A DNA stretch of 7,968 nt, taken from the NCBI GenBank assembly GCA_016763875.1, contig JAESSZ010000741.1:1-7968 (forward strand). The letters are read 5' to 3'. Positions 1-6,404 of this stretch are shown here, in pieces; position 1 is the first letter of the stretch, and each line of letters opens with the position of its first letter. Origin of the DNA: Nannocystaceae bacterium. GTDB taxonomy: Bacteria; Myxococcota_A; Polyangia; Nannocystales; Nannocystaceae. The translations under genes were made by a program, and so were the position numbers. The notes beneath the pieces were generated by a model. It was not told the origin of the DNA. It ran no database searches and was given only the letters and a program-made list of their open reading frames with translations.

Positions 1-636
1 GGCATCAAAGTCGGACACCGCCCCCCCAAGAGGGGTTCGGTCCCCCGCGGGGCGGACCTCATTGAAGCACACCGATCGCAGCCGCTATCGGTACTGATCC
101 GATCGGTGAACAAGTTCTCCAACAACTTCATGGCCGAGCAGATCCTCAAGACGCTCGACGATGCCAAGCCCGCCACCTACGCGGGGGCTCTGAAACGCGT
201 ACGAGGACACGTGGCCAGCGTGGGCGTGTCGCCTGAGGGGCTGTTGCTCGGCAACGGCTCTGGGCTCTACGACAACAACCGCGTGGCCCCGGCCCACATG
301 ACCACCCTGCTCGCCTCCGTCTACGCAGACTTTCGGATCCGCGCCGACTTCCTGGCCAGCCTGGCCATCATGGGTGTGGACGGCACCACCCGAAGCCGCC
401 TCGCCGAAACCGAAGCCGCCGGATGGATCCGCGTCAAGACCGGCACGCTGGACGGGATCTCCGCGCTGTCGGGCTACGTCGGCGCCAAGGGCCGCAAACC
501 GATCGTGTTTTCGATCTTCATGAACGAGCTGCCGCCCGGCGGCACGAGCTCCGCCCGTGACGTTCAGAACCGAATCGTGGATATCCTGGCCCGACACGCC
601 TCGGGCCGCGTGCTGGTGGATCCGGACACGGAGTAA
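1..636 (+). CDS. dacB: D-alanyl-D-alanine carboxypeptidase / endopeptidase, S13 (PBP4) family, 3' part
   Basis: C-terminal 211 residues of a penicillin-binding protein 4-type serine peptidase, which trims or cleaves peptidoglycan cross-links in the periplasm. The frame is open from base 1 and ends at TAA 634-636, so the 5' part, including the SxxK nucleophile motif, lies outside the window. Visible family signatures: the SxN motif as S-N-N in KFSNNFMAEQ (bases 118-126, fragment residues 40-42), the segment GNGSGLYDNNRVAP (typical of S13 enzymes: DGSGLS/Y-N-R) and the KTG triad in VKTGTLDGISALSGYV (KTG at bases 436-444, residues 146-148). An internal GTG at 106 could be mistaken for a start but sits in the middle of the catalytic domain. 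It converges on the minus-strand operon and is probably a separate housekeeping unit. Family assignment is firm; carboxypeptidase versus endopeptidase preference cannot be told. Confidence 0.93.
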   Translation, partial: GIKVGHRPPKRGSVPRGADLIEAHRSQPLSVLIRSVNKFSNNFMAEQILKTLDDAKPATYAGALKRVRGHVASVGVSPEGLLLGNGSGLYDNNRVAPAHMTTLLASVYADFRIRADFLASLAIMGVDGTTRSRLAETEAAGWIRVKTGTLDGISALSGYVGAKGRKPIVFSIFMNELPPGGTSSARDVQNRIVDILARHASGRVLVDPDTE

Positions 637-880
637 TCGGGTTAGGTCAGATGTCCAGCGCGAGAATCTGGCATGATTGGCGTCGTGGTAGACGATCAAC
701 CGAGTCCGGGGCCATCAACCGGACGCAGCAGTGCGGAGGAGCCCTCGCCCCCGCGGGACCCGACCAAGATGGGCGTGTTTCCCGTAGCCCGTACACGCGA
801 CGGAAGCACGTCACACAACGTCCTACAGCTCGCGCGACGATTCTGTTTTTCTTCGTGATCGAGGAAGCGCGTTTGCGCTC
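637..880. other. convergent intergenic region, no gene supported
   Basis: A 244-bp gap between the converging ends of the dacB-like gene and the LysM gene. Open frames here (for example from 651 or 673 on the plus strand) give Arg/Pro/Ser-rich translations without recognisable domains and look like chance. Two weak hairpin possibilities exist. ACAG 825-828 can pair with CTGT 843-846 and is followed by a short T run (847-850), in the right orientation for a plus-strand terminator. AGCGC 866-870 with GCGCT 875-879 forms a 5-bp stem with a 4-nt loop near the LysM stop. Neither is strong enough to call as a terminator. Confidence 0.5.
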
Positions 881-1510
881 TCAACTTCCGTGACGCTTAC
901 ACAGTGCGTCAGCGACACGGAACCCCAGTTCGCCATCGATGCGTAGTGCCTCAAGCTGCTGAAAACGTTTGAGTGCCGCACGAAGCAGCGGTGTCGGGCC
1001 GTCAGGACTCGGCTCTGTGTAAAAACCGAGGTTGCTCAAGCGCTGCGCTGCGCCCGACCACAGCGTCGCCGGATCGAGGTGGCCCAACGCAACCTCGAAC
1101 TCAAGCCCGAGGTCGACGAGGAGCAGTTTGCCGGCCTTCGCCGTCGCTGCGATGCGTTCCCGAACAATGCCGTCACCATCGGTCACTCCTCGGCAGAGCA
1201 AACCATCGACCGTTAGTTTGTACTTGGCGTTGCGGATTACCTCGTCGCCAAGCATCAGTCGTAGGCGAAGCTCGACCGTGGCGTCTATCAGGATGAACCG
1301 ATAGGTCCCCCCGGCCTTGACGCTCTCAACGCGGGGTTCTTTGTCGGGAATAGAGACGGCATCACCTGGCGCAAGCACATTGGGATCCCGACGCTCGTCG
1401 CGCAGGTCGCTATTGTCTGGGTGCTGCCACAGCGCATCGGACGAGAACCCGTGTTGTTTGGCCAGCGAGCTGATGCACTCGCCTTGCTTCACCTCATGGG
1501 TCTTGGACAT
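881..1510 (-). CDS. LysM and peptidoglycan-binding domain protein (possible contractile-injection accessory protein)
   Basis: A 209-residue protein with three parts. Residues 3-55 form a LysM module (THEVKQGECISSLAKQHGF, then NVLAPGDAVSIPDKEP), predicted to bind glycan. Residues 75-145 are a beta-rich domain with a TDGDG turn (110-114). Residues 146-205 match the helical peptidoglycan-binding fold (LGHLDPATLWSGAAQRLSNLGF, then LRAALKRFQQLEALRIDGELG). There is no signal peptide or membrane segment. Start is ATG 1508-1510 with only a weak GAGA-like upstream element; it lies 15 nt after the stop of the M23 gene, so it is last in the operon and probably coupled. From memory, small proteins with this LysM, TDxDG beta domain and LGHLDP order are commonly encoded beside VgrG or other contractile-injection genes; that link is inferred, as no such gene is visible. 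It could equally be a simple wall-binding partner of the M23 protein. Confidence 0.9.
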   Translation of the reverse strand: MSKTHEVKQGECISSLAKQHGFSSDALWQHPDNSDLRDERRDPNVLAPGDAVSIPDKEPRVESVKAGGTYRFILIDATVELRLRLMLGDEVIRNAKYKLTVDGLLCRGVTDGDGIVRERIAATAKAGKLLLVDLGLEFEVALGHLDPATLWSGAAQRLSNLGFYTEPSPDGPTPLLRAALKRFQQLEALRIDGELGFRVADALCKRHGS

Positions 1511-1525
1511 CTGATCTCAGGCGGT

Positions 1526-4500
1526 TCACGGTTCGAGGGTCGCAGCGGCCGTGCTACCTGCGGTGACCGTAACCGTAGCCTCCACGCTCTTGTAACGTAC
1601 CACGTAGGGCCCCGGGTAGGCCGTGAACGAGGCATCCCCGCGGGAGTCCAGTCGTGCGGTCTTGTCCACGATCGCAGGGTTACCTGACGAACTCAGTTGC
1701 ACCTCGCCAGTTGGGACCTCGCTGTTTGTCGCACTCGTGAACCGCACCCGGACCAGGAGCAGCCCAGTGGCCTCGGGCTCGGGCGGTGCCTCTTTCAATA
1801 CCAGCTCGACGAGTTCCGTTCGTCCACCGATAGCGTGGGCCCTCGCTTTGACTTTGCCCGCTCTGACCGTGTACCAACCTTCGCGGACGTCCAGGACGCA
1901 ACGACCATCCACTCCAGTTCGGCCCGCCCCGTTGGTAGCCGGCGCGTCCTTGGTCTTGTGATACGCCACCACAGCGACATCCGCAGCGGGTGCACCCTCA
2001 AAAGTGACGGCAACGTGAAGCGGCGCTTTGCTCAGATACCGATGCAGCATTCGATTGTACTGACGCTTCGCTCTGATCTCGACCGACACTGGGTCGGATT
2101 CGTCATCCGCCGAGCGTATCGTGTACTCGCCGAACCGCAGTGCCTCGACCACCAGTGTCCCACGGTCGGAGTCACCACTGAACACGACGACTCCCGCTTT
2201 GTCTGCGACCTCGATCGCAACCGGTTCTCGATACTGACTGCCGCGCTGGCGCACACTAACCCGCACCGACCCGGTCGCCGGGAGCGGGCCGTCCAACGGG
2301 GTCTCGATCGTGAACATATTGACATTCAACGGTGCAACAACCGTGAACTCAAGGGGACCGCTGGCCCAAGCCTGGTACTTGTCAGCGAAGCTCACGATGA
2401 TCGTGCACCCCCCCTTGGGAACATCGAGAAACTCCCCCTCCCCACCGCCAACGCCGCCTCGAGACGGGGCGGTCGTCGTCTCAGTTCTCGGCGGCTCACC
2501 TTGCCCCCGAAGTTCGATCGTCGCCATACCCAACGCCGCCCCATGGCGATTGAGTACACGAACCACTACGTCAGAAAAAAGCTCGGTGTCTTTGCGTGCA
2601 GACGGCTGAAGTCCGGCGATAATCGCCTGATACGCGGCAACGAACTCGATGGGGTTGTAGTGCCACACATGCGTCTGTGTCGACGACGAGTCGTCCTTGG
2701 GGAGAACGCTGGCGGCATCCTCCCACCACTGGTACGGAAGCAGGTCGGTACGCAACCGGTCGACATCAAACCAGCTTCCCAGCTTTGATAGCCGCTCGAT
2801 CGTCGTGTCGATATCCAATCCCCACTCCGTCCGGAACTTGCACTGCCGACGGCGCAGAACATCAGCGTGTGAGCTACGGTAGAATGTCATCAGTTCCGCC
2901 AGAGGCACGACGCCTTCCGGCGTATCAGAGAATGGTGGCGTTCCTCGAAACGTACCGGCCTCGACCAGTGCCACCAACGCGCGAGGGGCGTCAACAGTGA
3001 GGTCTTCATCGGGGTCGACGATAGAGTCCCAACCCTCCTGCTTGTCGCCAAAGGTTTTCTCCGCGGAGAAAACCTCCCAGTGCACCTGATTGCGAAGCTG
3101 CCTCAACCCGACTTCGCTGAAACTCGCTGCCGCCCCGCTAGGCCACAACACCTCACCAGCCCGCACCCGAACGCCAAGTCCCGACACGACGCGCGTCATG
3201 CCATCCGCGCCCCGCTCATTTGCGAGCGCCAAGAACAGCGGGTCAATCATCTTGACGCCTCCGGGCCCTGGATCTAACCCCAAATTGCGTCGCGTCTTTC
3301 GCAGCCTCCTGACCGTTCGTCCCTTGCGTGACACAACGCCATCGGCACGCGCAGGCTTGTGTGGGTAGACATGGGCTATCTGGAACGCTTCGACCGCACG
3401 GCCCAGCTCGACGTCGGCAACCTCAGAGGGACTCCCGCTCAGGAATTCGAAGCGAATGAGTCGCTTGCACACCCAAAGAATGTCCTCATGGTCGCCGACC
3501 CCGGTGCCCACCGACGTTGTGATCCTGTGCTCGGCCGCTTCGTCAACGTCCTCCTGATGCCGCCGCGCCCGCTCCTTCGCCTCGCGGACACCTGGCGGCA
3601 CAGGGCCGGGTCCCGACGTCGCACGGACCGCGGAAAGCCACGGGACCTTCACCGCCAACCCATCGTTGATCGGCACGGCGCCAACGTGCATCAGCAACGA
3701 GTAAACCACCCGTTCGGGGTGCGTCGGTTTCGGCGCAGGAGCCGGCGGCTCGTCGTCGTCGTCATCGTCTTCCTCGTCGCCGCTGTGGTCGTCATCGTCG
3801 TCGCCGTCGTCGTGTGAATCGTCGTCCTCGAACAAGGCCGCCCACGTGTACCCACCGTGCCCCATCGACCCGTCGGGCCATGTGCGTGCCCGCCGTGGCC
3901 GCGCAAGCGTCATCTGAAACGCCATGATCGCGTCAACGAGCGCCTGTTCGATCGTCTCGCCATCGTCGACCAGATCCGGCGCCGGGGGCACAGGCGCAGC
4001 GTAGTACGCCAGTGCGCGCAACCGACGTTTGGCCTCCACGACCAACGCGGGCGCATTGTCGAACCTCCCACCTACGCCCGATTTCCTCTCTTTGCGGGGC
4101 TTGGGCGTATCAGCCGAACCGGGCGTATCGGGCGACTCGGCCCCACCTTGCATCCGAGCGTAGACCGACTCCGCGAGCTGGTGCCGCATCAGGACAAAGT
4201 TGGTGCTCCCGTACTCCCGCATTGCCGTCGCGGGGTCAGGGTCGAGTCGAACTGCCACGATCTCGCCGTCGAACGGCGCGATGAGGTCACTTCCAGGAGA
4301 ATACGGTAGATGCACGCCACCATGCCAGAAGTTGTTGGCTCCGAGCGGGAAGAAACCACCCGAGGACGACTCCTCGACGAGCTTGTGCTTATCCAAGCTG
4401 GTCGTCGTGTTCACCTGGCCACCGACGACGAAGTAAGTCTGCTTCGCCAGGAAAGGGCCGAGTCCCTCCAACACCGGGCGTGGGTCAATCCGTGCCCCCT

Positions 4501-4993
4501 GGTGGGTTGTTGTGGTTTCCTTTCCGTCAAACGGAGGGATTCGCCGTGTCCCCATCTCAAAATGCAGATGCGGATTGCCTTTACCCGCGTTCCCCGACCA
4601 GCCCACCTGCGCGATGACCCGACCTTCGTACACCCGCTTGCCGACCGCGATCCGGCGATCGAATGCCTGACAGTGCGCGTACAAGAACCACAGATCCATC
4701 TCCTCGTTGTAGATCACGATCCGGCGGCCGTAACTCGTCCCGCTGTCGGTACGTACAACGCCCTTGATCACGCCATCGGTCACCGAAACGATGTCTAGCT
4801 TGCCCGCAAGACGGGCGACGTTGTGACCACTATTGTCATACGGACTGGTGCTCGGATCGTGCCGTGCGCCGATGTCGATCCCTTGGTGGATGTGTCCGCC
4901 GCCGCGGTCGTTGAGAAAATCGCCGCCCCCCCTCTTTGTATGTCTCCGTGGCAGTTGGGCGCCAGGTACTGGCGAGCGGTATGATCGGCTCAT
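1526..4993 (-). CDS. large multidomain M23-family peptidoglycan metallopeptidase
   Basis: A 1155-residue protein, far longer than typical M23 endopeptidases. Residues 30-150 are an intact M23 (LytM) domain: H36-x-x-x-D40 in HQGID, H107 in LYAH, and H142-x-H144 in HLHFEM supply the expected zinc ligands and catalytic histidines, implying cleavage of peptide cross-links. Residues 215-275 and about 600-645 look like the two halves of a second, degenerate M23 fold (HGGVH; GVRVRAGEVLWPSG; VHWEVF). Between them lie two peptidoglycan-binding-like helical modules (about 310-388 and 495-570) and a very acidic Asp tract (389-415). Residues 695-790 hold a segment with PYQWWEDA and VWHYNPIEF that I recall from VgrG-linked wall hydrolases. 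Residues 880-1155 are about three beta-sandwich repeats. No Sec signal or membrane helix is visible at the N-terminus (MSRSYRSPVPGAQLPRR). The ATG at 4993 overlaps the stop of the upstream SUMF1 gene (ATGA) and has GAGG four bases upstream. The single frame looks intact throughout. Confidence 0.93.
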   Translation of the reverse strand: MSRSYRSPVPGAQLPRRHTKRGGGDFLNDRGGGHIHQGIDIGARHDPSTSPYDNSGHNVARLAGKLDIVSVTDGVIKGVVRTDSGTSYGRRIVIYNEEMDLWFLYAHCQAFDRRIAVGKRVYEGRVIAQVGWSGNAGKGNPHLHFEMGTRRIPPFDGKETTTTHQGARIDPRPVLEGLGPFLAKQTYFVVGGQVNTTTSLDKHKLVEESSSGGFFPLGANNFWHGGVHLPYSPGSDLIAPFDGEIVAVRLDPDPATAMREYGSTNFVLMRHQLAESVYARMQGGAESPDTPGSADTPKPRKERKSGVGGRFDNAPALVVEAKRRLRALAYYAAPVPPAPDLVDDGETIEQALVDAIMAFQMTLARPRRARTWPDGSMGHGGYTWAALFEDDDSHDDGDDDDDHSGDEEDDDDDDEPPAPAPKPTHPERVVYSLLMHVGAVPINDGLAVKVPWLSAVRATSGPGPVPPGVREAKERARRHQEDVDEAAEHRITTSVGTGVGDHEDILWVCKRLIRFEFLSGSPSEVADVELGRAVEAFQIAHVYPHKPARADGVVSRKGRTVRRLRKTRRNLGLDPGPGGVKMIDPLFLALANERGADGMTRVVSGLGVRVRAGEVLWPSGAAASFSEVGLRQLRNQVHWEVFSAEKTFGDKQEGWDSIVDPDEDLTVDAPRALVALVEAGTFRGTPPFSDTPEGVVPLAELMTFYRSSHADVLRRRQCKFRTEWGLDIDTTIERLSKLGSWFDVDRLRTDLLPYQWWEDAASVLPKDDSSSTQTHVWHYNPIEFVAAYQAIIAGLQPSARKDTELFSDVVVRVLNRHGAALGMATIELRGQGEPPRTETTTAPSRGGVGGGEGEFLDVPKGGCTIIVSFADKYQAWASGPLEFTVVAPLNVNMFTIETPLDGPLPATGSVRVSVRQRGSQYREPVAIEVADKAGVVVFSGDSDRGTLVVEALRFGEYTIRSADDESDPVSVEIRAKRQYNRMLHRYLSKAPLHVAVTFEGAPAADVAVVAYHKTKDAPATNGAGRTGVDGRCVLDVREGWYTVRAGKVKARAHAIGGRTELVELVLKEAPPEPEATGLLLVRVRFTSATNSEVPTGEVQLSSSGNPAIVDKTARLDSRGDASFTAYPGPYVVRYKSVEATVTVTAGSTAAATLEP
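3749..3829 (-). repeat. GAC/GAT-rich tract encoding poly-Asp linker
   Basis: An 81-bp run that on the coding strand is nearly all GAC, GAT and GAG codons, giving residues 389-415 of the M23 protein: about 20 Asp and several Glu, broken by Ser, His and Gly. It is imperfect rather than a pure trinucleotide repeat, mixing GAC and GAT. It is followed by a Pro/Ala-rich stretch (PPAPAPKP), as in a flexible linker, and separates the two peptidoglycan-binding-like modules. Such acidic stretches can bind divalent cations, but nothing here proves it. Confidence 0.85.
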
Positions 4994-5442
4994 TCCGCCT
5001 CACCCATGACGTCCCGGACACACCGAAACCCGCCGTGGAGACTCTGTCTTCGCCGCCCCTCGAGATCGGGCTCATCCTCTGCGTCAACCCGCCAAAACAC
5101 GTCCGCGAGGAGGACCGAGCCACCTCTGCTGTTGGGCAACCCCCGCCTCGGATGCCCTTCTGGGTACTCCACATACTCGTCAACATTTCCCAAAAGGTCG
5201 CAGATCCCGAAGTCGCTGTTTCCGTCCGGATGCGAGCACACCGGTACCGTTCCCTCGACTTCGGGGCACGGTTCTGAACGCAGAAACCATGGCACGCCCT
5301 GCCCATGGGTTCTGCATGTGCTCTCGTCGGTGCCCCACGGATGCGTGTACGCCGTCTTTCCGCTCCGCGCAGCGTACTCCCATTGCACCGTGTCGGGCAG
5401 CCGCTTTCCTACCCACGCACAGTAGCGCTCCGCCTCCCACAT
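4990..5442 (-). CDS. SUMF1/FGE-type domain, C-terminal half of a frameshifted lipoprotein gene
   Basis: About 150 residues that complete the SUMF1 (formylglycine-generating-enzyme-like) domain begun at 5409-6404. The family landmarks are in order: WEAERYCAWVGKRLP, QWEYAARSG, HPWGTD, GNSDFGICDLLGNVDEY, SRGGSVLLADVFWRV and the terminal HGGFRCVRD. The nominal ATG at 5440-5442 is inside the conserved core of the fold, so this is unlikely to be an independent protein; it is the downstream part of the 6404 gene in another frame. The pair of cysteines that canonical FGE enzymes carry between the RGGS segment and the final GFR is absent, so sulfatase-maturing oxidase activity is doubtful and a binding or structural role is more likely. 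Its stop overlaps the start of the M23 gene by 4 nt (ATGA). Likely true extent of the gene: 4990-6404, about 471 residues if one base is restored. Confidence 0.85.
   Translation of the reverse strand: MWEAERYCAWVGKRLPDTVQWEYAARSGKTAYTHPWGTDESTCRTHGQGVPWFLRSEPCPEVEGTVPVCSHPDGNSDFGICDLLGNVDEYVEYPEGHPRRGLPNSRGGSVLLADVFWRVDAEDEPDLEGRRRQSLHGGFRCVRDVMGEAE
4998..5001 (-). promoter_or_regulatory. ribosome binding site GAGG for the M23 gene
   Basis: GAGG on the minus strand with a four-base spacer before ATG 4993-4991. It lies inside the last codons of the SUMF1 gene and fits coupled translation across the ATGA overlap. Confidence 0.5.
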
Positions 5443-6404
5443 CGCCAGCAGTTCACCGGATGCTCCTCTCGACCCTCCGCCACAGCCCGCCTCGGGGCCC
5501 AGGCCGGTGCATCGAAGTCCCTAAAGTAGTTGCACTTTTCGTCGTACGATATTCTCGTCGCAACGATCATCGCGGGGTCCTTCTCGCAGCCGCCGGTCTC
5601 GAAGCACTCTGAAAACTGTGCCGCTGTCACTTCCGTGCGATCCATATCGAACGCCACCACGGTGCGCTCGACGTTCCTGAGCAGCTCGCCCATCACGCCA
5701 CGTTCCTCCTCTTTCAAATACGCCGCCAGCTGATCTTCCGGCGGCCCCGACACATACGTCCCGCCCGGCATCCGTACCATGTCCGGCCCTGGCGCCAGCA
5801 CCACCCTCCGTACATACGACTCTCCCGCTTCCAATGTCACCTGTTCGACGAATCCCGCCAATGTCGACTCTATCGCTCTGACATTTCCGTCGGGCACCCG
5901 CGCCCCCCTCACCTCCATACGCACCGCACACGCTGGTACATCGACGAGCATCCCGGCCTCAACCGTGGGCACCTCCCACGCCCCGAGCTTGACCGACGCC
6001 ACCAGGGCCTCCCCCTCCCAACTGCTCGCCTCCACCTGCAGCCTCGCAAACCCCAGCCCCTCGAACGCCCCCTTGGACACCATAGTCTCCTTACCGGGGA
6101 CCGCATTCACCTTTGCCGTATACGTCCCGCATCCCGTCACCACCGCCACCCGCCGCACGCCAACCTCTACTTTCAGACTCCGCAGCGGCGTCATCCCCTG
6201 CCCCACACCATCGACCTCCACCTCCAGCCCCGCTGGCAACGCCAGCCGCAGCGTCGTCGTCGCCGCTGCCCGCGCGTCGCCTACCGCCCCCTCCCCCTTA
6301 CCACTACTCGCGCAACCCGAGAACCACAACACTGCGCCAAACACCATCGCCCTTGCGACCACATTTGGATCGCAACATCGGACCATCTCCGTACAATAGA
6401 TCAC
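5409..6404 (-). CDS. PEGA/SUMF1 lipoprotein, N-terminal part (frameshifted)
   Basis: A 331-residue frame. Residues 1-31 are a lipoprotein signal: a hydrophobic stretch ARAMVFGAVLWFSG followed by C31 (lipobox FSGC), suggesting an outer-membrane or periplasm-facing lipid anchor. Residues 50-115 resemble a PEGA repeat (LPAGLEVEVDGVGQGMTPLRSL), and 120-205 look like a second beta unit. The SUMF1 domain opens at 208 with DMVRMPGGTYVSG, then AFDMDRTEVTAAQFSECF and EEHPVNC. After HPVNC the frame turns into Arg-rich non-family sequence and stops at TAG 5409-5411, while the expected continuation (WEAERYCAWVGKRLP) lies in the -1 frame from about 5442. Start: GTG 6402-6404, overlapping the upstream stop as GTGA and preceded by AGGA at 5-nt spacing; ATG at 6386 is an alternative that would give a shorter signal peptide. 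Function unknown; it probably assists or anchors the operon's wall-active products. Confidence 0.85.
   Translation of the reverse strand: MIYCTEMVRCCDPNVVARAMVFGAVLWFSGCASSGKGEGAVGDARAAATTTLRLALPAGLEVEVDGVGQGMTPLRSLKVEVGVRRVAVVTGCGTYTAKVNAVPGKETMVSKGAFEGLGFARLQVEASSWEGEALVASVKLGAWEVPTVEAGMLVDVPACAVRMEVRGARVPDGNVRAIESTLAGFVEQVTLEAGESYVRRVVLAPGPDMVRMPGGTYVSGPPEDQLAAYLKEEERGVMGELLRNVERTVVAFDMDRTEVTAAQFSECFETGGCEKDPAMIVATRISYDEKCNYFRDFDAPAWAPRRAVAEGREEHPVNCWRCGRRSATVRG

Noticed and set aside
825..850. Possible terminator for dacB (ACAG...CTGT followed by a T run)
   Set aside because: The stem is only four pairs with a long loop; too weak to call although the T run is in the right place.
651..893. 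Small plus-strand open frames between dacB and the LysM gene
   Set aside because: Arg/Pro/Ser-rich translations with no domain, no convincing ribosome binding site, and overlap with the end of the LysM gene.
1697..2788. Long plus-strand open frame of 363 codons opposite the M23 gene
   Set aside because: Antisense shadow in high-GC DNA; the minus-strand frame carries clear domains through the same bases and this translation has none.
5440..5460. Programmed -1 ribosomal frameshifting in the SUMF1 gene
   Set aside because: No classical X-XXY-YYZ slippery heptamer and no obvious downstream stem at the site; a one-base deletion explains it more simply.
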